Shown piece by piece: positions 1 through 5,800 of a DNA stretch of 6,038 bases. Positions within the stretch are counted from its first letter, which is position 1; each line of letters starts with the position of its first letter. The position numbers were made by a program, and so were the translations under genes. The DNA lies in NCBI GenBank assembly GCA_036389455.1, contig DASVPW010000152.1:1-6038 (forward strand). Reading direction: 5' to 3'. The notes beneath the pieces were generated by a model, which saw only the letters and a list, made by a program, of their open reading frames with translations, was not told the DNA's origin and made no database searches. Source of the DNA: JAJKJG01 sp036389455 (GTDB taxonomy: Bacteria > Pseudomonadota > Alphaproteobacteria > Rhizobiales > Beijerinckiaceae).

Positions 1-699
<699 letters not shown>

Positions 700-720
700 T
701 TGCCTTCGTCCTTTCGACTC

Positions 721-738
721 GAACCTCGTCCGAGGTTC
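721..738 (-). other. Perfect stem-loop in the groES-groEL spacer
   Basis: GAACCTCG and CGAGGTTC are separated by two bases. As RNA this is a 7-bp stem with a 4-base loop, ending about 10 bases upstream of the groEL ribosome site. It has no following U-run, so it does not look like an intrinsic terminator. In Agrobacterium the groESL transcript is known to be cleaved between the two genes in a heat-dependent manner at a comparable place. A processing or stability element, or a structure tuning groEL translation, is therefore the likely role (inference). Confidence 0.6.
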
Positions 739-833
739 AAGAGCAGCCCCGGAGGGTTGCTGGTTTCACAGGATGTCCCTCGGCCGCCGTCACGGCGCCT
801 CGGGACGGGTTTTTCGGGGTCTGTCGAGTGCGC

Positions 834-1148
834 TTACGCGGCCTTGCGGGTCACGGCGCTCTGCTCGACGACGCCCATGATGTCGCTCTCCTTCATGATG
901 AGGAGATCCTCGCCGTCGATGCGCACCTCGGTGCCGGACCACTTGCCGAACAGGATGCGGTCGCCGGCCTTCACGTCGAGCGGCTGAACCTTGCCGTTCT
1001 CGTCACGGGCGCCCGGGCCCACGGCGATGATCTCGCCCTCCTGGGGCTTCTCCTTGGCGGTATCGGGGATGATGATGCCGCCCTTCGTCTTCTCCTCCGC
1101 GTCGATGCGGCGGACGACGACACGGTCATGCAGCGGACGGAACTTCAT
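834..1148 (-). CDS. groES: GroES co-chaperonin, 10 kDa
   Basis: Forms the heptameric lid of the GroEL chamber. The protein has 104 residues, within the usual range for alphaproteobacteria (E. coli has 97). It opens with MKFRPLHDRVVVRR, a standard GroES N-terminus. The mobile loop with the GroEL-contacting hydrophobic triplet is seen as GGIIIPD at 23-29, and the loop ends at TAKEKPQEGEI. VKAGDRILFGKWSGTEV is the usual beta-barrel segment. The C-terminal extension QSAVTRKAA goes slightly beyond the E. coli end. The start codon is preceded by AGAGGAAG at good spacing. It is the first gene of the operon with groEL, 134 bases apart, and is transcribed from a promoter and CIRCE operator just upstream. 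Confidence 0.98.
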   Translation of the reverse strand: MKFRPLHDRVVVRRIDAEEKTKGGIIIPDTAKEKPQEGEIIAVGPGARDENGKVQPLDVKAGDRILFGKWSGTEVRIDGEDLLIMKESDIMGVVEQSAVTRKAA

Positions 1149-1202
1149 GAGCTTCCTCTCGTGCTATAGGCGGGCTTTTCCAGCCGCCTCCGGTCCACGC
1201 TG

Positions 1203-1229
1203 TTAGCACACCCTTCTGGTGAGTGCTAA
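1203..1229 (-). promoter_or_regulatory. CIRCE operator (HrcA binding site) of groESL
   Basis: On the plus strand the site reads TTAGCACAC, nine bases, then GAGTGCTAA. The consensus is TTAGCACTC-N9-GAGTGCTAA, so 17 of 18 arm positions match, and the single change (T to A) is in the left arm. It lies in the expected 5' leader of groES, just after the predicted start site, so bound HrcA would block initiation or early elongation. The hrcA gene is not in the window. Confidence 0.95.
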
Positions 1230-1240
1230 AGCTGGCTGGG

Positions 1241-1268
1241 AGATAGTCGTAGGCCGATTTCGAGTCAA
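1241..1268 (-). promoter_or_regulatory. groESL promoter
   Basis: On the minus strand TTGAC (1268-1264) is followed by 17 bases and CTATCT (1246-1241). This is one base from the alphaproteobacterial housekeeping pattern TTGAC-N17-CTATAT. The sequence CCTTGAC at the -35 also fits the alphaproteobacterial RpoH (sigma-32) consensus, which shares CTTG with a CTATNT-like -10. Transcription should start near 1234, so the CIRCE operator would cover roughly +5 to +31. Combined RpoH activation and HrcA repression is plausible, but the sequence cannot prove which sigma factor is used. Confidence 0.8.
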
Positions 1269-1397
1269 GGGAATTGACGCGAGAGGTCCGGCCCGCGAGG
1301 CTGGCTCCCGTGCAGGGCGCCGGAATGGGGGCGTTCCCGGCCCGATTGCGATTGAGACCTCCTTCGGTGGTGTCAGTTGCCTGCCAAGGAGAGAATT

Positions 1398-1994
1398 ATG
1401 AACATGGATATGAAGCCTGCGGCCGCCTATCGCTCGGCGGAAGCGCTCGGGGGACCGTCGAAGGCCTGCCTGAGCTGCAGCCGGATCGAGATCGGCAAGC
1501 CTTTCAAGACGATTTCCAAAGCGCGGGTGTTCTTCGGGCTGTTCTTCGTCTATGCCCCGATCGTCTTCCTGCCGCTGTTCGTCTTCAGCGGGCTGCTCGT
1601 CCATGTCCACCTTCGCCTCATGGGCGCGCGCAACCTGAAGACGTTGCGGGACTTCCTTCCCGAGCGGAGCAGCCACCGCTACTCGTACAAGACCCAGGTC
1701 ACCGTCCGGGAGGGGCCGAAGCTCGCCTTCTGGAGCCGGCACCGGGCTTTCTGGATCTTCAACTGCACTTGGTACTGCCCGGTCAGCGTCGCCGTGATCG
1801 AGTGGAACGCCTACCTCGTCAAGGCCGTCGAGAACTGGTGGTGCCCCTTTCACCACGCCAAGAAGCCGAACTACGACACGTCCGCGCTCGATGCATCCTT
1901 CTGGCACATCTCGTCGAACGTGCAGGAGCTGCACCCGGACGACCGCGACAATCCGATCTGGAACGAGGAGGCAGGCGCACGGCGTGGGGAGTAA
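1398..1994 (+). CDS. Unrecognised Cys/His-rich protein with two membrane segments
   Basis: A 198-residue protein I cannot assign to a named family. The ATG at 1398 is chosen because AAGGAGAG sits immediately upstream; an in-frame TTG at 1377 would place that ribosome site inside the gene. The N-terminus is soluble with a CLSC pair (Cys24, Cys27). A long hydrophobic stretch (about 44-72) ends in the HVH motif (His69, His71). A basic loop follows, then a second, aromatic-rich segment (about 117-141) containing Cys123 and Cys127. Directly after it comes ENWWCPFHHAKK, with Cys149, His152 and His153. The C-terminus carries further His (170, 179) and the motif HPDDRDNPIWN. The Cys and His residues cluster near the membrane borders, which would suit binding of a metal or cofactor; this is inference only. 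It is transcribed divergently from groES across a 249-base spacer and lies 28 bases before the marR-type gene. Confidence 0.85.
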   Translation: MNMDMKPAAAYRSAEALGGPSKACLSCSRIEIGKPFKTISKARVFFGLFFVYAPIVFLPLFVFSGLLVHVHLRLMGARNLKTLRDFLPERSSHRYSYKTQVTVREGPKLAFWSRHRAFWIFNCTWYCPVSVAVIEWNAYLVKAVENWWCPFHHAKKPNYDTSALDASFWHISSNVQELHPDDRDNPIWNEEAGARRGE

Positions 1995-2022
1995 TGGCAG
2001 GAATGATGATCGGACTCGCCCC

Positions 2023-2466
2023 ATGACCGGCCGCCCCACGACCGATCTCGAAGCGATCGGCCGGGCCTGCTTCGCGCTCCATGCCCGCATGACGGCCCGG
2101 CTGCTCAGCCGGGTCTACGACGCCGCCATGCGCCCGGCGGACCTCAGGCTTGCCCAGTTCGGGCTCCTCGGCGCCATCGCCCACGGCTCCGCCACCTCGG
2201 AGACGGCGCTTGCCGAGCGGCTCGGGCTCGAGCGCACGACCCTCGTGCGCAACCTCAAGCTCCTCGAGGAGAAGGGCTGGATCGAGCCCGTGCCCGGCGA
2301 CGGGCGCGGCGTGCGCCACCGCCTGACCGACGCCGGACGGGAGAAGCTCGAGAGCGCCATCCCCCTCTGGGAGGCGGCGCAGCGGCAGATCGAGGACAAT
2401 CTCGGCGAGGTCGAGCCCGATGCAGCCCGCCAGGCCATGAGGGCCCTGCGCAAGGCGAGCCGCTAA
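2023..2466 (+). CDS. MarR-family winged-helix transcriptional regulator
   Basis: A dimeric DNA-binding regulator of 147 residues, the usual length for MarR proteins. The N-terminal dimerisation helix (about 8-37) is followed by RLAQFGLLGAI (42-52), a standard MarR signature. The helix-turn-helix spans about 59-85, with TALAERLGLERTTLVRNLKL and the recognition helix near 70-82. The wing runs through GDGRGVRHRLTDAGREKL (92-109). A C-terminal helix completes the dimer interface. Cys16 is the only cysteine, so a two-cysteine OhrR-type switch is not supported. The ATG at 2023 is the natural start although its ribosome site is weak; the gene follows the preceding membrane protein by 28 bases and may be translated from the same message. 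The effector is unknown. The inverted repeat before the downstream thioesterase gene is the best candidate target. Confidence 0.93.
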   Translation: MTGRPTTDLEAIGRACFALHARMTARLLSRVYDAAMRPADLRLAQFGLLGAIAHGSATSETALAERLGLERTTLVRNLKLLEEKGWIEPVPGDGRGVRHRLTDAGREKLESAIPLWEAAQRQIEDNLGEVEPDAARQAMRALRKASR

Positions 2467-2480
2467 CCTCGGAGGCTCCA

Positions 2481-2508
2481 TTGACCGGCTGAGTGGCCGG
2501 GAGTACAT
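2481..2508 (+). promoter_or_regulatory. Candidate promoter of the thioesterase gene
   Basis: TTGAC at 2481-2485, 17 bases, then GTACAT at 2503-2508. The spacing equals that of the groES promoter in this window, and the -10 matches CTATAT at four of six positions. It lies in the 68-base gap between the MarR gene and the thioesterase gene, so the thioesterase may have its own regulated promoter. Moderate support only, because the -10 is imperfect. Confidence 0.4.
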
Positions 2509-2522
2509 GTGCAGTTACACAT
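2507..2522 (+). promoter_or_regulatory. Inverted repeat, candidate MarR operator
   Basis: ATGTG (2507-2511), six bases, CACAT (2518-2522). The size and symmetry suit a MarR dimer, which usually binds an imperfect palindrome of about 16-20 bases. It overlaps the end of the candidate -10 and the expected start site, and it ends just where the AAGGAGG ribosome site of the thioesterase begins, so bound protein would repress. The link to the adjacent MarR gene is inferred from position. Confidence 0.4.
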
Positions 2523-2534
2523 AAGGAGGCCGCA

Positions 2535-3026
2535 ATGCTGGCTCGCCGTGCCGAGCGTGACCACGGGGTTGTGCCTCGGGAGGTCCTGACCGCGGGCTCC
2601 GGCCTCGCATTCCTCCAGGGGCTGATCGACGGCGTCCACCCGCCTCCGCCGTTCTCCAGGACAACCGGCATCTATCTCACGGCGGTGTCCGAGGGACGCG
2701 CGGTCTTCAGCGGGGTCCCGTCCGAGGACTTCCTGAACCCGATCGGCACCGTGCACGGCGGCTGGACCTCGGCGCTCCTCGACAGCGCCATGGCATGCGC
2801 GGTGCATTCCACGCTGAAACCCGGCCAGGGCTACACGACGGCGGAGATGAAGATCAACTTCGTGCGCCCGGTGCTGCCGTCCGCGGGCGAGATCACCTGC
2901 GAGGGCGTCGTGATCCATCGCGGCGCGACGCTCGCGACCTCGGAAGGCAGGCTCCTCGACGCCTCGGGCAAGCTCCTCGCCCATGGCACCGAGACCTGCC
3001 TTATTCTGGAGAGCAGGAAGAGCTGA
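2535..3026 (+). CDS. PaaI-family hotdog-fold acyl-CoA thioesterase
   Basis: Predicted cytosolic thioesterase of 163 residues that hydrolyses an aromatic or other acyl-CoA; the exact substrate is not readable. The signature NPIGTVHGGWTSALLDSAMA (68-87) is the hotdog helix, with Asn68, the HGG turn at 74-76 and Asp83 at the positions used by PaaI/YbgC-like enzymes. YTTAEMKINFVRPV (100-113) is the following central strand, and the strands GEITCEGVVIHRGATLATSEGRL and GTETCLIL complete the fold. The ATG at 2535 is preferred over an in-frame upstream start at 2493 because a strong AAGGAGG site (2523-2529) precedes it. The N-terminal ~40 residues are a longer lead than in minimal PaaI proteins. Its place behind a MarR gene suggests induction by an acyl or aromatic compound (inference). 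Confidence 0.9.
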   Translation: MLARRAERDHGVVPREVLTAGSGLAFLQGLIDGVHPPPPFSRTTGIYLTAVSEGRAVFSGVPSEDFLNPIGTVHGGWTSALLDSAMACAVHSTLKPGQGYTTAEMKINFVRPVLPSAGEITCEGVVIHRGATLATSEGRLLDASGKLLAHGTETCLILESRKS

Positions 3027-3077
3027 GGCGCGACGCGCCCGTCGATCCGCCTGGAGGCTCAAGTTCTCGAGCCGCCT
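3027..3077. terminator. Palindromes in the convergent gap; possible weak bidirectional terminator
   Basis: The 76-base gap between the thioesterase gene and the convergent FecR-protein gene holds a 13-base palindrome directly after the thioesterase stop (GGCGCG-A-CGCGCC, 3027-3039). A second inverted repeat follows (GGCTC at 3056-3060 with GAGCC at 3069-3073). Neither is followed by a T-run on either strand, so intrinsic termination is uncertain. They could serve as transcript-end stabilising structures. Confidence 0.25.
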
Positions 3078-3102
3078 AGACCACTCGGAAGAAGATTCCG
3101 CG

Positions 3103-4224
3103 CTACCTCAACCCAAAACCCCCGCCGCGGAACGCGAAGCCGCCCATCGGCGAGGCCATGCCGTAGCGCCCGCCGGGCATTTGGGCGAAGCGGCCGGGGC
3201 GGCCCAAGCCTTGTCTGATCCCACCTTGTCTGATCCCACCTTGTCTGAACCCGCCTTGTCCCATGCCGGGGCCACGCCCGCCGGGCCAATATCCCCCGGG
3301 GCGGCCGCCGTAGGGCGGACGGATGCGGACCGGTGCGTCGTAACGCCTACGCCAGGGGCGGCCGAAGCCGGGATCGTCGTAGACATCGACCACGCGACGG
3401 GACCGCACCGGCACGATCTCCTCCTCGATGACAGGGTTGGCCTCGACGACGCGGCGGCGGGGGAGCGTGCGCGGCGGCGGGTCGTCGCGCACGACGCGCC
3501 GGCGCGGCGGCTCGGCCTGCGGCGGCTTCGCCGAGAAGCGGGTCTTCGCCTGCTTCGGCGCCGGCTCGGCTTTCGCCGTGATGGCGCAGGTCCGGCTCGT
3601 GGCGGAAAGGCACCGGCTCGCGAAATCGGAGGAACCCGGCCCGCCGGGGCGGGGACCCTCGATGGCGTTGCCGGCGACGGTGATCACGTCGCCCTTAGTT
3701 GTCAGCATCCGGCAGACGCGGCGCGGGCCCGTGGTGCAGACCTCGACGGCGCCCTCCTGCAGCACCACGGTCGTGCGCCGGGCGTCGGCGACGAGGTCGA
3801 AGATCGTGCCGCGCACGCCGATGGTCGCCTGCGGAGTCCTGATCTGGTAGGCGGAGGACGGCGAGATCCCGCTGACCCAGCGCATCGCGCCCTTGGTCAT
3901 GGTGACGGCCATGGCCTTCGCGGTCTTGTCCGGATTGAAGACGTACCGGTCGAGCTTCACCGAAGCCTGCGGCCCGAGGGACAGGTCGGTCTCGTCCACG
4001 AACCTGAGCTTCGCCGCGCTCAGGGCGGCGGTCCGGACCGTCTCGTCCAGGAAAACATCGTCGCCCTGCGCGACCTTGCGCTCCTCCCCTGAGAACGCGC
4101 CGGTCACGTCGCGCTCGATGCTCGTCGCGCCGCCGATCTTCTCGCGCGCGGCATGGGCGGGGAACGCGGCCGCAAGACCGACGAGAAAGGCCGCGCCGAG
4201 GGTGGGGGAGCGCAGACGAAGCAT
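3103..4224 (-). CDS. Secreted FecR-domain protein with Pro/Arg/Gly-rich C-terminal tail
   Basis: A 373-residue exported protein. The start at 4224 is chosen because GGAGGT lies five bases upstream; the ATG at 4236 and longer frames would put that site inside the gene. A signal peptide is clear: MLRLRS, a hydrophobic core, and cleavage probably after AHA (residue 25). The FecR domain covers about 54-163: GDDVFLDETVRT, the strand LRFVDETDLSLGPQASVKLDRYVF, and the hallmark TPQATIGVRGTIFD (130-143), ending VVLQEGAVEV. Four cysteines follow the domain, starting with Cys163 and Cys171, and could form disulfides. From about 215 onward the protein is low-complexity: Pro/Arg-rich, then Gly/Arg-rich with GGIRQ-type repeats (324-338). 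There is no membrane segment after the signal peptide and no sigma-factor gene nearby, so it is not a classical FecR anti-sigma regulator. Stand-alone periplasmic proteins of this kind are common in Hyphomicrobiales; their function is unknown. Confidence 0.88.
   Translation of the reverse strand: MLRLRSPTLGAAFLVGLAAAFPAHAAREKIGGATSIERDVTGAFSGEERKVAQGDDVFLDETVRTAALSAAKLRFVDETDLSLGPQASVKLDRYVFNPDKTAKAMAVTMTKGAMRWVSGISPSSAYQIRTPQATIGVRGTIFDLVADARRTTVVLQEGAVEVCTTGPRRVCRMLTTKGDVITVAGNAIEGPRPGGPGSSDFASRCLSATSRTCAITAKAEPAPKQAKTRFSAKPPQAEPPRRRVVRDDPPPRTLPRRRVVEANPVIEEEIVPVRSRRVVDVYDDPGFGRPWRRRYDAPVRIRPPYGGRPGGYWPGGRGPGMGQGGFRQGGIRQGGIRQGLGRPGRFAQMPGGRYGMASPMGGFAFRGGGFGLR
3211..3261. repeat. 15-bp tandem repeat within the FecR-protein gene
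   Basis: Two identical units of TTGTCTGATCCCACC (3211-3225, 3226-3240) are followed by a third with two changes (3241-3255) and the first six bases of a fourth. The unit length is a multiple of three and encodes GGIRQ, GGIRQ, GGFRQ on the minus strand. Copy number could change by slippage without breaking the frame. Confidence 0.9.
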
Positions 4225-4349
4225 GTCGACCTCCATGCGAGGCGCCAAGCCGCGGGACGCGGGCCTGGCCGTGCCGGCGAGCCTAGGAAAGCCGGCGCCG
4301 ACGGTCGGTGCTCGGGCGCACATGCCGGAGCGCACGTATTCACTAACGA

Positions 4350-4367
4350 GGAGAAAAGCCGTTCTCC
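4350..4367. promoter_or_regulatory. Inverted repeat in the divergent FecR-protein / micro-ORF spacer
   Basis: GGAGAA (4350-4355), six bases, TTCTCC (4362-4367) is a symmetric repeat between two divergent transcription units. A TATACT box at 4384-4389 on the plus strand lies 16 bases downstream, so the right arm would sit at the -35 of a promoter using that box. This is compatible with an operator, but no known protein is implied. The remaining 251-base spacer (4225-4475) shows no other gene. Confidence 0.3.
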
Positions 4368-4423
4368 GCCGCCGTTTCCGTTGTATACTGCCAAGCCAAG
4401 TCGAAGACGCATTACGCGCGACC

Positions 4424-4448
4424 GGAACGGAAAGGGGATGTTCGAGTT
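4424..4448 (+). promoter_or_regulatory. Possible EcfG-type general-stress promoter
   Basis: GGAAC (4424-4428), sixteen bases, then AGTT (4445-4448). Alphaproteobacterial EcfG promoters have GGAAC and CGTT at this spacing, so only the first base of the -10 differs. It ends 27 bases before the micro-ORF start at 4476, a suitable position for expressing the micro-ORF and creA. The motif is short and can arise by chance. Confidence 0.35.
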
Positions 4449-4475
4449 GGTGGGACCAGGGGGTGGAGACTTGCG

Positions 4476-4553
4476 ATGGCTGCGAATGCCCTGTCTTTCC
4501 TGGTCGGCATCGTGCTCCCCCTGAGCGGCGCCCTCTGGCTCGTGCTGCACTAG
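4476..4553 (+). CDS. Micro-ORF: predicted 25-residue single-pass membrane peptide
   Basis: ATG at 4476 to TAG at 4551-4553 encodes 25 residues: MAANALSF, then a hydrophobic run VGIVLPLSGALWLVL and a final His. Apart from that His there is no charged residue, and about 18 residues could form one membrane helix. A GGAG ribosome site (4465-4468) stands seven bases upstream. It lies 83 bases before creA on the same strand, with a candidate EcfG promoter upstream. Short hydrophobic peptides of this form are widespread and poorly annotated. I do not recognise a family; a chance ORF remains possible, though the ribosome site and clean helix argue for expression. Confidence 0.5.
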   Translation: MAANALSFLVGIVLPLSGALWLVLH

Positions 4554-4636
4554 GCTTCGAGGAACCCGCCCCCTCGGGCTCTCGCAAAGCCGCGCGCGCT
4601 TCCCATATCCGGCGACGGCAACAACGGAGTGGGACC

Positions 4637-5170
4637 ATGCGCGTCTTCGTGCCCCCGGCAGTGCCGATGCTGGCGGCGATCCTCCTTGCCGGATTGGCGA
4701 GCGGCGTTGCCGGCGCGGCCGAGGAGCCCGACCGGATCTTCGACAAGTCGACGGTGTGGCGTCCGCTGACGCCGGACGACAAGCTCGTGCTCTACGGCCT
4801 CGACGACCCCCTCGTGGACGGCGTCGCCTGCCACTACACGACGCCCGAGCGCGGCGGCCTCAAAGGGGCCATCGGCGTCGCCGAGGAGGTGTCGGACATC
4901 TCGCTTGCCTGCCGCCAGATCGGGCCGGTGCGTTTCAAGGAAAAGTTCAGCCAAGGCGACGTGGTCTTTTCGGAGCGCCGCTCGCTGATCTTCAAGCGCA
5001 TGCGCATCGTGCGCGGCTGCGACGCCAAGCGGAACACCCTCGTCTACATGGTCTATTCCGACCGCCCGATCGAAGGCAGCCCCAAGAACTCGACCTCGAG
5101 CGTCCCGATCATGCCTTGGGGCGCGAGCACCGAGCCGCTGCCGAGGTGCGGAGACTGGTTGAAGGGGTGA
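4637..5170 (+). CDS. creA: CreA-family periplasmic protein
   Basis: A 177-residue exported protein of the CreA family, whose biochemical role is not established. The ATG at 4637 has GGAG seven bases upstream and gives a normal signal peptide (hydrophobic 11-25, likely cleavage after AGA at residue 27). The mature part matches the family along its length: DDPLVDGVACHYTTPERGGLKG (56-77), GVAEEVSDISLACRQIGPV (80-98), GDVVFSERRSLIFKRMRIVRGCDAKRNTL (107-135) and the strongly conserved YSDRPIEGSPKN (140-151) with VPIMPW (156-161). Cys65 and Cys92 correspond to the two family cysteines and probably form a disulfide. Cys128 and Cys171 are additional. The C-terminus is about 15 residues longer than the E. 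coli protein, ending RCGDWLKG. In E. coli creA precedes the creBCD two-component genes; none is present here, and it converges on rsmD. Confidence 0.94.
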   Translation: MRVFVPPAVPMLAAILLAGLASGVAGAAEEPDRIFDKSTVWRPLTPDDKLVLYGLDDPLVDGVACHYTTPERGGLKGAIGVAEEVSDISLACRQIGPVRFKEKFSQGDVVFSERRSLIFKRMRIVRGCDAKRNTLVYMVYSDRPIEGSPKNSTSSVPIMPWGASTEPLPRCGDWLKG

Positions 5171-5236
5171 TCCGCCTCTCCCGCTCCGCCGTTATGGCCG
5201 GGCCTGGTCCGGGTCCGGTATCCACGATGTCGCGAG

Positions 5237-5797
5237 TCAACGGATATCGTACCTCCCGAACACCACCTCGGTCTCTCCGTAAGCCCGCCGCTCGATCTCG
5301 GTGAAGCCCTCGGGCAGGGCGACCTCGGCCCCTTGCGCCTCCTCGACCACGACGAGCGCGCCGGGCTCGAGCCAGCCGCCTTCGGCGCACGATTGCAGCG
5401 CGCGGGGGCCAAGGCCCTTGCCATAGGGCGGGTCGCAGAAGACCAGCGAGAAGGGCTCGTTCGGGGCCGCGCGGCCCATGCGTGTGGCGTCGCGGCGGAA
5501 GAGGCGCGTCGCGCCGCCGACGCCGAGCGCCTCCACGTTGGCGCGAATGACGCCCCGCGCCTCGGCGCTCTCGTCGACGAAGAGCGCGAAGGCGGCGCCG
5601 CGGGAGAGGGCCTCGAGTCCCAGGGCGCCGGTGCCGGCGAAGAGGTCGAGGACGCGCGCGCCCGCGACCGGGTCGCCGTAAGCATGCGCGAGGACGTTGA
5701 AGATCGTCTCGCGCAGGCGGTCGGAGGTCGGGCGGATCGCGTCCGAGCGCGGGCCTAAGAGCGCGCGCCCGCGGAACCGCCCGCCGACGATGCGCAC
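5237..5797 (-). CDS. rsmD: 16S rRNA (guanine(966)-N2)-methyltransferase RsmD
   Basis: SAM-dependent enzyme that methylates G966 of 16S rRNA on the assembling small subunit. The 186 residues are the normal length for RsmD. It begins with the characteristic MRIVGGRFRGR, and IRPTSDRLRETIFNVL (21-36) is the conserved RNA-recognition stretch. The SAM-binding motif I is LDLFAGTGALGLEALSRGA (50-68), the acidic end of the next strand is VDES (74-77), and the catalytic motif IV is DPPY (122-125). The start is a GTG at 5797, supported because it gives the family N-terminus exactly. The gene begins 3 bases after the stop of the upstream frame, so the two are almost certainly co-transcribed and probably translationally coupled. 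It converges on creA with a 66-base gap. Confidence 0.96.
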   Translation of the reverse strand: MRIVGGRFRGRALLGPRSDAIRPTSDRLRETIFNVLAHAYGDPVAGARVLDLFAGTGALGLEALSRGAAFALFVDESAEARGVIRANVEALGVGGATRLFRRDATRMGRAAPNEPFSLVFCDPPYGKGLGPRALQSCAEGGWLEPGALVVVEEAQGAEVALPEGFTEIERRAYGETEVVFGRYDIR

Positions 5798-5800
5798 GGC

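Noticed and set aside
785..797. CGCCG-TCA-CGGCG hairpin after groES
   Set aside because: Five-base GC arms are common by chance at this GC content, and there is no supporting T-run or position.
1322..1337. GGAA-N8-TTCC repeat upstream of the gene at 1398
   Set aside because: The arms are only four bases, and the GGAAT does not have CGTT at EcfG spacing.
1203..2090. Minus-strand open frame of 295 codons opposite the membrane protein and MarR genes
   Set aside because: It would cover CIRCE and the groES promoter, and its translation is Arg/Pro/Ala-rich with no recognisable domain.
2983..4092. Plus-strand open frame of 369 codons across the FecR-protein gene
   Set aside because: Shadow of the minus-strand gene. 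Its apparent repeats (SDPTLSDPTLSEP) are only the 15-bp tandem repeat read on the other strand.
3893..4636. N-terminal extension of the creA frame to 3893
   Set aside because: It lies antisense to the FecR-protein gene, and a ribosome site plus signal peptide mark the start at 4637.
4225..4782. N-terminal extension of the FecR-protein frame to 4782
   Set aside because: The extension lacks sense as protein, overlaps the micro-ORF and creA on the other strand, and would bury the GGAGGT ribosome site and the signal peptide.
5198..5212. CCGGGCC-T-GGTCCGG as a terminator between creA and rsmD
   Set aside because: The symmetry centre leaves no room for a loop unless pairs are opened, one pair is G-U, and no T-run follows on either strand.
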